DNA of 12,825 nt from Anaerolineae bacterium (lineage in GTDB: Bacteria; Chloroflexota; Anaerolineae; B4-G1). The stretch spans positions 1 to 12,825 of the forward strand of contig JAUWNP010000125.1 of the NCBI GenBank assembly GCA_030612585.1, in the 5' to 3' direction. Below are positions 1-6,095 of the stretch, piece after piece; position 1 is the first letter of the stretch, and every line of letters begins with the position of its first letter. The notes under the pieces are model-generated. The model was not told the origin of the DNA. It saw only the letters and a list, made by a program, of their open reading frames with translations, and searched no databases. The translations under genes were made by a program, and so were the position numbers.

Positions 1-468
1 TTGCTCGCTGACCAGGTCAGCAAGTATTTTGTGACAGCGTGGTTGGAAGAGGGCCAGTCGTGGGACATAACGTCCTGGCTGGCCCCTTTCTTTCGTATCA
101 CCTACGTGACGAACACGGGTGCGGCCTTTGGGCTGTTTCCTCAATGGGGTGGTTTTCTCATCGTCGTCGCTGCAGTTGTCATCGTGGCGATCATTGTTTA
201 CTATCATCACCTGTCGGATGGGCAGTGGCTGATACGGATAGCGCTGGGCCTCCAACTTGGCGGGGCCATCGGCAACAACCTGGTAGACCGGCTGCGCCAG
301 GGTTATGTGGTGGACTTCATTGACCTCAACTTCTGGCCTTTGCACAACTGGCCGATTTTCAACCTGGCCGACACCGCCGTCGTCGCCGGTGTGACGGTAT
401 TGGCGCTGGTGATGCTGTGGGAGGAGTGGCGCGAGCAGGATAGACAGCGGGTGGCTGAGGATGGCTGA
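1..468 (+). CDS. lspA: Lipoprotein signal peptidase (LspA), 5'-truncated by window edge
   Basis: Signal peptidase II is an inner-membrane aspartic protease that removes signal peptides from diacylated prolipoproteins. The visible 155 residues carry the family hallmarks: the D-Q-x-x-K segment at residues 4-8, NTGAAFG at 38-44, GGAIGN-x-x-x-DR at 87-97 followed by VVDF-x-D, and FNLAD at 120-124. The last two regions hold the two catalytic aspartates of the family. Hydrophobic stretches at about 51-67 and 126-140 fit the membrane helices. The first base of the window is TTG, but LspA proteins normally have a further short N-terminal hydrophobic part before the DQ motif, so the true start is probably upstream of the window and the first helix is cut. 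The C-terminus is charged and cytoplasmic-like. The gene overlaps the following pseudouridine synthase by 8 bases, which implies co-transcription and translational coupling, as is common for lspA-rluD pairs. Confidence 0.95.
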   Translation: MLADQVSKYFVTAWLEEGQSWDITSWLAPFFRITYVTNTGAAFGLFPQWGGFLIVVAAVVIVAIIVYYHHLSDGQWLIRIALGLQLGGAIGNNLVDRLRQGYVVDFIDLNFWPLHNWPIFNLADTAVVAGVTVLALVMLWEEWREQDRQRVAEDG

Positions 469-1387
469 AGAACAGGTTGTCCCTCTTGTCTCCTTCACTG
501 TCGAAGCCGGCGGCGAACGGCTGGACAAGATCACCCCCGCTCACGTGCCGGATCTGAGTCGGGCAATGGCCCAACGGCTGATCAAGGCTGGTGAGGTCAC
601 AGTCAACGGACGGCCCAGTAAGCCCAGTTACCGCGTACAGGTGGGTGACGAGATCGTCGTGCGTGTTCCTATCGAGATGCCCGCTCCGGTCGTTCCGGAG
701 AACATCCCCCTCGACGTCATTTACGAAGACGACGCCTTGCTGGTGGTGAACAAGCCTGCGGGGATGGTTGTGCACCCCGCCTACGGGCACGCCAGCGGCA
801 CGCTGGTCAATGCTGTGCTGGCTCATTGTCCCCAGATCGCCGACGTCGGAGGACCAGACCGGGCTGGAGTGGTCCACCGGCTGGACAAGGATACCTCTGG
901 CCTGATTCTCATCGCCAAGGATGGTGCGACCCGCGCAACGCTGCAACGGCAGTTCAAGCGCCGGCAGGTTGCCAAGACCTACCTGGCGTTGGTTGAGGGC
1001 CAGATGCAGCCTCGGGAGGGGGTCGTCGAAGCGCCTGTGGGTCGCGACAAGCGGCAGCGTAAGAAGATGGCCGTGGTACGGAGCGGGCGGGAGGCGCGCA
1101 CCCTGTATCGTGCCATCGAGTACTTCGCCAACTATACGCTGCTGGAGGTACGTCCTCATACCGGCCGCACACACCAGGTGCGCGTGCACCTGTCCTGGCT
1201 GGGCTATCCGATTGTGGGGGACGCGGTCTACGGCCGTCACCGCCAGCGGCTGCTCCGAGGCCGCCACTTTCTTCATGCCGCACGTATTCGCTTCAGTCAT
1301 CCTGCGACGAGCGAGGAAGTAGAGTTTGAGGCTACGTTGCCGCCGGAACTGGCCACTGTTCTCGATCAATTGCGCCGGGGTTCGTAA
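461..1387 (+). CDS. rluD: RluD-type 23S rRNA pseudouridine synthase
   Basis: This is a RluA/RluD-family pseudouridine synthase, which isomerises uridines in RNA. RluD members modify helix 69 of 23S rRNA. At 308 residues it is the usual length. An S4 RNA-binding domain lies at about 18-65 (RLDK near 20, LIKAGEVTVNG at 40-50). The catalytic domain follows, with HRLDKDTSG at 139-147 in which Asp142 is the expected nucleophile. Further family motifs are NKPAGMVVHP (97-106), AKTYLALVEG (171-180) and RPHTGRTHQVRVH (231-243). The start overlaps the end of lspA (ATGGCTGA), so translation is probably coupled. The exact RNA target cannot be read from sequence: RluD is favoured over RluA and RluC because of the S4 domain and the lspA neighbour, but RluC-like specificity is not excluded. 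Confidence 0.93.
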   Translation: MAEEQVVPLVSFTVEAGGERLDKITPAHVPDLSRAMAQRLIKAGEVTVNGRPSKPSYRVQVGDEIVVRVPIEMPAPVVPENIPLDVIYEDDALLVVNKPAGMVVHPAYGHASGTLVNAVLAHCPQIADVGGPDRAGVVHRLDKDTSGLILIAKDGATRATLQRQFKRRQVAKTYLALVEGQMQPREGVVEAPVGRDKRQRKKMAVVRSGREARTLYRAIEYFANYTLLEVRPHTGRTHQVRVHLSWLGYPIVGDAVYGRHRQRLLRGRHFLHAARIRFSHPATSEEVEFEATLPPELATVLDQLRRGS

Positions 1388-1405
1388 GTTCGTAGGCTCG
1401 TAGAT
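1382..1405 (+). repeat. Short tandem repeat, three 8-bp units (TCGTAnnn) spanning the rluD stop
   Basis: Three consecutive 8-base units begin TCGTA (1382-1389, 1390-1397, 1398-1405). The first unit contains the rluD stop codon (TAA, 1385-1387). This is one of five such arrays at gene junctions in the window, each with its own unit sequence apart from the two AAGTRGGC arrays. Confidence 0.65.
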
Positions 1406-1434
1406 TTGTCACCACACAACAAGGAGTAGAGAAG

Positions 1435-2250
1435 ATGCGCGAAATCACCGTCGCAACAATACAGATGCAGCCCGAACTGGGCCGGATGGAAGACAACTTG
1501 ATCAAGATGAGCGAGTCCATCGCCCGCGTCGCGACCGAACAGCCGGTGGACTTGATCATCTTCCCGGAACTGATCACGACAGGGTACGAGCTTGGGCCTC
1601 GCTTCCCTGAACTGGCCCAGCGTATCCCAGGCCCCACGGCCAACCTCATGGCTCAGCGGGCGAGTGAGTTGGGCGTGCATATTGCCTTTGGGATGGTCAG
1701 CAAGAAAGAGAAGGTCGAGAGCATTCTTTACAACTCTGCCATCTTAATTGGTCCCGATGGCGACCTCATCGGCCAGTATCACAAGATGCACCTGCGGGGG
1801 GAGGAGCGCATCGCTTTCCGCGCTGGCTACCGTCTCGACGTCTTTGAGACCGGTTTTGGTGTCGTTGGGCTGATGATCGGGTGGGACCTGGCTTTCCCGG
1901 AGGTGGCGCGAAGTTTGGTGCTGGAAGGGGCAGAGTTGTTGGTGGTGTGCGCCAATTGGGAGCAGCCACACGCCGACGAGTGGCGCGCCTATCTGCAGGC
2001 GCGGGCCTACGAGAACGCGGCCTTCGTGGCCGCTGCCAATCGGGTGGGAGAGGAGCCCTCCTACACCTTCTTCGGCCGGAGCGGCGTCGTTGGCCCCCGT
2101 GGGAAGGTTTACGCCAGCGTGGATGAGCCTACTGAGGGGTATGCTGTGGCGACCATTGACCTGGACGAGGTGCGGCAGGTGCGAGAGGAGACGCAGATTC
2201 TGCAGTGTCGCCAGCCGACGGCGTATCGCTCCGTTGTTAAGAGGTACTGA
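1435..2250 (+). CDS. Nitrilase/carbon-nitrogen hydrolase-fold protein lacking the catalytic Cys
   Basis: This is a 271-residue single-domain member of the nitrilase (C-N hydrolase) superfamily, whose enzymes hydrolyse amides, nitriles or carbamoyl groups with a Glu-Lys-Cys triad. Glu45 sits in FPEL (43-46) and Lys117 in YHKMHL (115-120), both as expected. The third motif reads GLMIGWDLAFPEVAR (145-159), where the family normally has a Cys before the aromatic-Asp pair. Here residue 149 is Gly (codon GGG, 1879-1881). The flanking motif is otherwise intact, so the alignment is not in doubt. Cys172 in VVCANW is not at the nucleophile position. The protein may be a pseudoenzyme with a binding or regulatory role, or may use different chemistry. 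An AAGGAG Shine-Dalgarno at 1421-1426 supports the start. It lies between rluD and the promoter of the amino-acid operon. The substrate of the ancestral enzyme cannot be assigned. Confidence 0.88.
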   Translation: MREITVATIQMQPELGRMEDNLIKMSESIARVATEQPVDLIIFPELITTGYELGPRFPELAQRIPGPTANLMAQRASELGVHIAFGMVSKKEKVESILYNSAILIGPDGDLIGQYHKMHLRGEERIAFRAGYRLDVFETGFGVVGLMIGWDLAFPEVARSLVLEGAELLVVCANWEQPHADEWRAYLQARAYENAAFVAAANRVGEEPSYTFFGRSGVVGPRGKVYASVDEPTEGYAVATIDLDEVRQVREETQILQCRQPTAYRSVVKRY

Positions 2251-2273
2251 AGTAGGCAAGTGGGCAAGTGGGC
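2250..2273 (+). repeat. Short tandem repeat, three 8-bp units AAGTRGGC after nitrilase-fold gene
   Basis: There are three 8-base units (2250-2257, 2258-2265, 2266-2273), AAGTAGGC then twice AAGTGGGC. The array starts on the last base of the stop codon. The same unit makes up the array at 7772-7827, more than 5 kb downstream, so this is a dispersed unit and not a chance duplication. It ends about 20 bases before the -35 box of the operon promoter. Confidence 0.7.
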
Positions 2274-2294
2274 ACGTACACAGGTGGAAGCAAT

Positions 2295-2323
2295 TTGACA
2301 GGTTTGGCGAGTTGGTGTATAAT
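2295..2323 (+). promoter_or_regulatory. Consensus sigma-70-type promoter of the ilv-leu operon
   Basis: A perfect -35 hexamer TTGACA (2295-2300) is separated by exactly 17 bases from a perfect -10 hexamer TATAAT (2318-2323). Transcription would be expected to start near 2330, about 24 bases before the first leader peptide. This full match to both consensus boxes is the only one noticed in the window. Its placement directly before an attenuator suggests strong constitutive initiation, with control exerted at termination. Confidence 0.88.
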
Positions 2324-2353
2324 CTCGCCAACATTAGCAACATCAGGTTTTTG

Positions 2354-2431
2354 ATGATGAAGAACTTCCGCGCTTTGGCACTTATCTTGTCCAACTTGCT
2401 CCTTACCCTGGTTATTAGGGAGGAGCCTTAG
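2354..2431 (+). CDS. Leader peptide 1 of the branched-chain operon attenuator (Leu-rich)
   Basis: A 25-codon reading frame starts about 24 bases after the predicted transcription start and ends in TAG at 2429-2431. Ten of its 25 residues are branched-chain (7 Leu, 2 Ile, 1 Val). They concentrate at residues 8-12 (LALIL) and 15-21 (LLLTLVI). It is placed like E. coli ilvL or leuL, between promoter and attenuator terminator. The frame begins with two consecutive ATG codons (2354 and 2357), so the peptide is 25 or 24 residues. Only a weak Shine-Dalgarno (AGG at 2346-2348) precedes it. The stop codon abuts the antiterminator strand at 2432-2441, so a ribosome terminating there would cover that strand. 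This fits a sensor of Leu, and less so Val and Ile, tRNA charging. The peptide itself probably has no function. Confidence 0.85.
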   Translation: MMKNFRALALILSNLLLTLVIREEP

Positions 2432-2487
2432 CCCGTTGGGCAGGTGGTTATCAAAGCATCTAGCGTAACCCAGAGCCGCCCAACGGG
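2389..2487 (+). promoter_or_regulatory. Attenuator 1: protector and antiterminator pairings
   Basis: Mutually exclusive RNA structures can be drawn. Protector: 2389-2395 (GTCCAAC) pairs with 2435-2441 (GTTGGGC, one G-U pair) and encloses a hairpin formed by 2398-2403 with 2421-2426 and 2406-2409 with 2417-2420. Antiterminator: 2432-2441 (CCCGTTGGGC) is perfectly complementary to 2478-2487 (GCCCAACGGG), which is the 5' arm and loop of the terminator. A ribosome stalled on the Leu codons at 2396-2404 would break the protector and free 2432-2441 to block the terminator. A ribosome at the stop codon would cover 2432-2441 and allow termination. Pairings were found by eye and no folding energies were computed. 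Confidence 0.78.
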
Positions 2488-2503
2488 GCGGCTCTAGTTT
2501 TTT
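2472..2503 (+). terminator. Intrinsic terminator of attenuator 1
   Basis: A 10-bp GC-rich stem (AGAGCCGCCC at 2472-2481 with GGGCGGCTCT at 2486-2495) with the 4-base loop AACG is followed after two bases by six T (2498-2503). It lies about 170 bases after the predicted transcription start and before any structural gene, as expected for an attenuator. Confidence 0.92.
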
Positions 2504-2606
2504 GTATCTCTTGTTATACACATCGGACGACTGACAAGGATTGCAGAGAGTGAACGTTCGCCAGTACTGCGACAAAGCGTTTATCCCCTCCATCTGGAGG
2601 ATCGCC
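2504..2606 (+). other. Spacer between the two attenuators
   Basis: This stretch of about 100 bases separates terminator 1 from leader peptide 2. I looked for a second promoter. The best candidate pair, TTGCAG at 2541-2546 with TACTGC at 2565-2570, is a poor match to consensus, and nothing else stands out. An 8-base palindrome GAACGTTC lies at 2552-2559 with no clear role. The second attenuator therefore most likely receives polymerases that have read through the first. Confidence 0.45.
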
Positions 2607-2699
2607 ATGGCCGGCCATCGGGCGCTGGGCTTGCTTATTATCGTCATTGTTGTGCTCCTGCTTAGCAGGGGCGATGGGCGGTTGGGATGGCGCCGGTGA
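2607..2699 (+). CDS. Leader peptide 2 of the branched-chain operon attenuator (Leu/Ile/Val run)
   Basis: A 30-residue frame begins at ATG 2607 behind a strong Shine-Dalgarno (GGAGG, 2596-2600, 6-base gap) and ends at TGA 2697-2699. Residues 9-19 read LLIIVIVVLLL, eleven consecutive branched-chain residues. In total 13 of 30 are branched-chain (7 Leu, 3 Ile, 3 Val). The tail is Gly/Arg-rich (SRGDGRLGWRR). The composition closely parallels the E. coli ilvG leader peptide. A terminator follows 33 bases after the stop and ilvB starts about 110 bases after it. The run would stall ribosomes on shortage of any of the three charged tRNAs. Confidence 0.92.
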   Translation: MAGHRALGLLIIVIVVLLLSRGDGRLGWRR

Positions 2700-2748
2700 G
2701 TTCAGGCCAACGGTGAATGCCAGGGAACGAGTAGAAGCCGCCCAACCG
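2611..2748 (+). promoter_or_regulatory. Attenuator 2: protector and antiterminator pairings
   Basis: Protector: 2611-2613 plus 2614-2619 (GCCATC), at the 5' end of the leader coding region, can pair with 2686-2691 (GATGGC) plus 2694-2696, with a 2-base bulge. Antiterminator: 2679-2686 (CGGTTGGG) is perfectly complementary to 2741-2748 (CCCAACCG). The pairing extends past a one-base bulge as 2688-2691 with 2737-2740 (one G-U pair). It invades the 5' arm and loop of the terminator. The antiterminator strand lies inside the leader coding sequence, downstream of the Leu/Ile/Val run. A ribosome stalled in the run leaves it free, whereas one at the stop codon covers part of it. Pairings were found by eye. 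Confidence 0.7.
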
Positions 2749-2762
2749 GGCGGCTTCTTTTT
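2733..2762 (+). terminator. Intrinsic terminator of attenuator 2
   Basis: An 11-bp stem (AGAAGCCGCCC at 2733-2743 with GGGCGGCTTCT at 2748-2758) with loop AACC is followed directly by a T-run (2759-2762, contiguous with the T closing the stem). The stem core GCCGCCCAAC is shared with terminator 1, suggesting that the two attenuators arose by duplication or converged under the same constraint. It sits 47 bases before ilvB. Confidence 0.93.
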
Positions 2763-2809
2763 ATATCCTCAAGCCGTTCGACAGCAGCAGGAAGAAGCAG
2801 GAGGGAGAG

Positions 2810-4534
2810 ATGAGACGGACAGGTGCACAAATCGTCTGGGAGATGTTGGAGCGAGAGGGTGTGGAGGTGGTCTTTGGCTTCCCCGGAGGGGCGATCATGC
2901 ACACCTACCATCCCCGTCAGGAATACGGTATACGCCACATCCTCGTTCGCCACGAACAATGTGCGGCCCACGCCGCCGACGGCTACGCCCGAGCGTCGGG
3001 GCGGGTGGGGGTGGCTATGGTCACTTCGGGGCCGGGGGCGACTAACCTGGTCACCGGCATCGCCACGGCTATGATGGATTCATCACCCATTGTCTGCATC
3101 ACAGGCCAGGTACCCACCGCGGTGATTGGATCCGACGCTTTTCAGGAGACAGACATCACAGGGGTTACCTTGCCCATCACCAAGCACAACTATCTGGTGA
3201 CCGACGTGAACGATCTGGCCTATGTCATCCACGAGGCCTTCTACATCGCTCGCAGCGGCCGGCCTGGACCGGTGCTGATTGATCTGCCCAAGGATGTTCA
3301 GCAGGCGGAGACTGACTACGTGCCGCCCGAAGGGGAGGTCCGGCTGCCAGGGTATCAGCCCGTCGGGCCGGGCAGCCCTGAGGCTGTGCGCCAGGCTGCC
3401 GACTTGATCAACGACGCACAGCGCCCTGTCATCCTCGCCGGCCACGGCGTCCTGATGTCGGGCGCGATGGAGACGCTGAAAACGTTCGTCAAGAAAACGG
3501 AGACCCCCGTCGCCTTGACGTTGCTGGGCAAAGGCGGCTTCCCCGAGTCTCATCCCCTGACGTTGGGAATGATGGGGATGCACGGCGAAGCCTTTGTGAA
3601 CCGGGCCATCCAAGAGGCCGACCTGCTCCTGGCTTTTGGCATGCGCTTTGACGACCGCGTGACCGGGAAACTGGAGCGTTATGCTCCCCAAGCCCGCAAG
3701 GTCCACGTAGACCTGGACGCAGCCGAACTGAACAAGAGCGTGTCGGTGGACGTGGCGATTCTGGGGGACTTGCGCCAGGTGTTGGAACAACTGCTGCCTC
3801 TGGTGGAGCCGGCCTCCCACCGGGAGTGGCTGGAGCAGATTGACCGCTGGCGGGGTGAAAGCCAGACGCGAGATATTGTGAACCAGTCTGATAACGGTCA
3901 CGTCGTGGCTCCCCAGGTCATCCACGCCTTGTGGGAGGCGACCGAAGGAGAGGCCATTGTGGTCACTGACGTCGGCCAGAACCAAATGTGGGCAGCCCAG
4001 TACTATCACCTCGACCAGCCTCATCCCTTTATCACCTCCGGGGGACTGGGGACGATGGGGTTCGGGCTGCCGGCGGCCATCGGCGCCCAGGTCGCCCGGC
4101 CCGAAAAGGAAGTTTGGGCCATCGTGGGCGACGGCGGTTTCCAAATGACCGCTCAAGAGTTGGGCACCGTAATCCAGGAGCAGTTGCCCCTGCGCATCGC
4201 TCTCCTCAACAATAGTTACCTGGGGATGGTGCGCCAGTGGCAGGAGTTCTTCTACGACCGGCGGTATGAGTCTACCTGTTTGCTCAACCCCGATTTCGTC
4301 CGGCTGGTGGAGGCTTATGGCATCCGTGGTTGGCGGGTCACCGAGCCGGGGGGTACGCAACAGGCCATCGCCGAGGCTCGCAGCCATCCCGGGCCGGCCT
4401 TTATCGAGTTCCAGATCGCCCAGAAAGGCCAAGATGGTAACGTTTACCCAATGGTTCCGGCCGGCGCGGCTCTGCACGAGATGATCCGTCGCCCTACCCC
4501 GGCCGCTGAGGCCCGAGAGAAGCAAGGAGGATAA
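2810..4534 (+). CDS. ilvB: Acetolactate (acetohydroxyacid) synthase, large catalytic subunit
   Basis: This thiamine-diphosphate enzyme condenses two pyruvates to 2-acetolactate (Val and Leu) or pyruvate with 2-oxobutyrate to 2-aceto-2-hydroxybutyrate (Ile). Its 574 residues have the three-domain layout: N-terminal TPP-binding domain at about 1-165, with the activating Glu49 in RHEQ; central FAD-binding domain at about 190-330; and C-terminal TPP domain, with the cofactor motif starting GDGGFQMT at 440 and NNSYLGM at 467-473. The acetohydroxyacid-synthase signatures GSDAFQETDI (107-116), ITKHNYLV (123-130) and GMVRQWQEFFYDRRYEST (472-489) separate it from other TPP enzymes. A GGAGG sequence at 2800-2804 with a 5-base gap supports the start. 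It is the first structural gene after the double attenuator, and ilvN starts one base after its stop codon. Confidence 0.97.
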   Translation: MRRTGAQIVWEMLEREGVEVVFGFPGGAIMHTYHPRQEYGIRHILVRHEQCAAHAADGYARASGRVGVAMVTSGPGATNLVTGIATAMMDSSPIVCITGQVPTAVIGSDAFQETDITGVTLPITKHNYLVTDVNDLAYVIHEAFYIARSGRPGPVLIDLPKDVQQAETDYVPPEGEVRLPGYQPVGPGSPEAVRQAADLINDAQRPVILAGHGVLMSGAMETLKTFVKKTETPVALTLLGKGGFPESHPLTLGMMGMHGEAFVNRAIQEADLLLAFGMRFDDRVTGKLERYAPQARKVHVDLDAAELNKSVSVDVAILGDLRQVLEQLLPLVEPASHREWLEQIDRWRGESQTRDIVNQSDNGHVVAPQVIHALWEATEGEAIVVTDVGQNQMWAAQYYHLDQPHPFITSGGLGTMGFGLPAAIGAQVARPEKEVWAIVGDGGFQMTAQELGTVIQEQLPLRIALLNNSYLGMVRQWQEFFYDRRYESTCLLNPDFVRLVEAYGIRGWRVTEPGGTQQAIAEARSHPGPAFIEFQIAQKGQDGNVYPMVPAGAALHEMIRRPTPAAEAREKQGG

Positions 4535-4535
4535 G

Positions 4536-5024
4536 ATGAAGAGTACGTTGATTGCTCTGGTAGAGGACAAACCCGGCGTGTTGAACCGTGTAGCCAGCCT
4601 CTTTCGGCGGCGGGCCTTCAACATTGAGAGCCTGACCGTCGGCCACACGGAGCAGCCGGGCGTTTCCAGGATGACCATCGTCGTAGACAGTGACCGCACC
4701 GACGTGCAGAAAGTCGCTCAGAACCTCTACAAGTTGGTCAATGTCATCCGGGTGGACGACGTGACCGAGCGGCCGGCCGTGATGCGCGATCTGGCCCTCA
4801 TCAGGGTGCGAGCGAACGGCGGCGGCACCCGGTCGGAGGTGATGCAGATCGTGGATACTTTCCGGGCGCGGGTGGTGGACGTGGGCCTGGAGACGCTGAT
4901 GGTCGAGGTAACCGGTGCCGAGGAAAAGATAGATGGCCTGGTTGATGTGCTCCGTCCTTTCGGTGTCATGGAGATGGTGCGCACCGGGCGAGTGGCGATG
5001 GTGCGTGGAACAATGAAGCAATGA
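4536..5024 (+). CDS. ilvN: Acetolactate synthase, small regulatory subunit
   Basis: This is the regulatory partner of IlvB, which raises its activity and usually confers feedback inhibition by valine. Its 162 residues are standard for the short IlvN/IlvH form. An N-terminal ACT domain occupies about 1-75 (LVEDKPGVLNRVASLF at 8-23, then FNIESLTVG), followed by the C-terminal ALS_ss domain at about 83-158. The Shine-Dalgarno GGAGG lies inside the last codons of ilvB, and the ATG comes one base after the ilvB stop, so translation of the two subunits is probably coupled. The last codons and the stop overlap a CAATGAA tandem repeat, so the C-terminal MKQ may be repeat-derived. There is no sign of loss of the effector-binding ACT domain. 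Confidence 0.95.
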   Translation: MKSTLIALVEDKPGVLNRVASLFRRRAFNIESLTVGHTEQPGVSRMTIVVDSDRTDVQKVAQNLYKLVNVIRVDDVTERPAVMRDLALIRVRANGGGTRSEVMQIVDTFRARVVDVGLETLMVEVTGAEEKIDGLVDVLRPFGVMEMVRTGRVAMVRGTMKQ

Positions 5025-5032
5025 ACAATGAA
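5011..5032 (+). repeat. Short tandem repeat of 7-8 bp (CAATGAA) across the ilvN stop
   Basis: Units lie at 5011-5018, 5019-5025 and 5026-5032. The ilvN stop codon TGA (5022-5024) lies inside the second unit. The ATG at 5028, which could be read as an ilvC start, is supplied by the third unit. Confidence 0.6.
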
Positions 5033-5048
5033 CACGAGGAGGATAAAA

Positions 5049-6095
5049 GTGGCGAAGGTTGATTTTGGGGGAACGGTGGAAGAGGTAGTTACGAGAGACG
5101 AGTTTTCACTGGAGAGGGCGCGGGAGGCGTTGGGCGATGAGGTTGTCGCGGTGTTGGGTTATGGGGTGCAGGGCCCGGCCCAGGCGCTCAATATGAGGGA
5201 CAACGGTATCAACGTCATCGTGGGCGGGTCGCCGGAGCGCAAGCGCTCCTGGGAGAAGGCACTGAAGGACGGGTGGGAACCCGGCGAGACGCTTTTCCCC
5301 TTCGAAGAAGCTGTGGAGAGGGCCACTATCATTCAGTATCTGGTCTCTGATGCCGGTCAGATGCTCCTGTGGCCGAGGATAAGACCCTGCCTGAAGGAGG
5401 GGGACGCGCTGTACTTCTCGCATGGGTTTGCTATCGTGTATAACGATCAGACGGGTATCGTTCCCCCTGAGTTTGTAGACGTTATCCTGGTCGCGCCCAA
5501 AGGGTCGGGGAGGAGCGTGAGGGCCAATTTCCTCGCCGGCAGCGGCATCAACAGCAGTTATGCCGTGTATCAGGATTACACGGGCCGCGCGACGGAGCGA
5601 GTCATCGCCACCGGCATCGCCATCGGTTCGGGTTATCTTTTCCCCACCACCTTCCAGGGTGAGGTACACAGTGACCTCACCGGGGAAAGAGGTGTGCTGA
5701 TGGGCGCGCTCGCCGGCATCATGGAGGCGCAGTATGCCGTGCTCCGCCAGAACGGCCATAGTCCAAGCGAGGCGTTCAATGAGACCGTCGAAGAGTTGAC
5801 CCAGAGTCTCATCCGGCTGGTGGGCGAGAACGGCATGGACTGGATGTACGCCAATTGCAGCACGACGGCGCAGCGGGGTGCGCTCGACTGGCGACACAGG
5901 TTCCGAGAGGCCGTCAAGCCGGTCTTTGAGGAACTCTATGCAAGCGTCGTCTCCGGTGAAGAGACGCGGATCGTCCTCGCAGCCAACAGTGCGCCTGACT
6001 ACAAAGAGAAGTTGGAGGCCGAACTGCGAGAGATGCGGGAGTCGGAGATGTGGCAAGCCGGTGCCGCGGTCCGCGCGCTGCGACCGGAGAATTGA
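5049..6095 (+). CDS. ilvC: Ketol-acid reductoisomerase
   Basis: This Mg2+- and NAD(P)H-dependent enzyme converts acetohydroxyacids to 2,3-dihydroxyacids, the second common step of Val, Leu and Ile synthesis. I start it at GTG 5049, behind a GGAGG at 5038-5042 with a 6-base gap. This gives 348 residues and an N-terminus (VDFGGTVEEVVTRDEF) matching the family. The upstream in-frame ATG at 5028 lies in a tandem repeat without a Shine-Dalgarno and would add seven residues. In the 348-residue numbering, the dinucleotide-binding motif GYGVQG is at 37-42, SHGFAIVY at 124-131, and the metal-binding helix HSDLTGERGVLMG at 207-219 (Asp209, Glu213). EAQY at 226-229 opens the second acidic helix. It has a single C-terminal knotted domain, i.e. 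class I. The N-terminal style resembles the Bacteroidota/Chloroflexota variant more than the E. coli form. Confidence 0.96.
   Translation: MAKVDFGGTVEEVVTRDEFSLERAREALGDEVVAVLGYGVQGPAQALNMRDNGINVIVGGSPERKRSWEKALKDGWEPGETLFPFEEAVERATIIQYLVSDAGQMLLWPRIRPCLKEGDALYFSHGFAIVYNDQTGIVPPEFVDVILVAPKGSGRSVRANFLAGSGINSSYAVYQDYTGRATERVIATGIAIGSGYLFPTTFQGEVHSDLTGERGVLMGALAGIMEAQYAVLRQNGHSPSEAFNETVEELTQSLIRLVGENGMDWMYANCSTTAQRGALDWRHRFREAVKPVFEELYASVVSGEETRIVLAANSAPDYKEKLEAELREMRESEMWQAGAAVRALRPEN

Noticed and set aside
2541..2570. A second promoter (TTGCAG / TACTGC) before leader peptide 2
   Set aside because: Each box matches consensus weakly and the spacing is 18, with no other support. Read-through from the consensus promoter at 2295-2323 is simpler.
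2330..2762. T-box riboswitch as the explanation for the ilvB leader
   Set aside because: No convincing T-box sequence, stem I or specifier loop was seen, and two Leu/Ile/Val-rich reading frames with stop codons placed against the antiterminator strands explain both terminators better.
3083..4699. 538-residue open frame on the minus strand opposite ilvB
   Set aside because: It lies wholly antisense to a clear acetolactate synthase, shows no recognisable motifs, and long antisense frames are expected in GC-rich codon-biased genes. Similar minus-strand frames at 359-1369, 5106-6056 and 7753-8622 were rejected on the same grounds.
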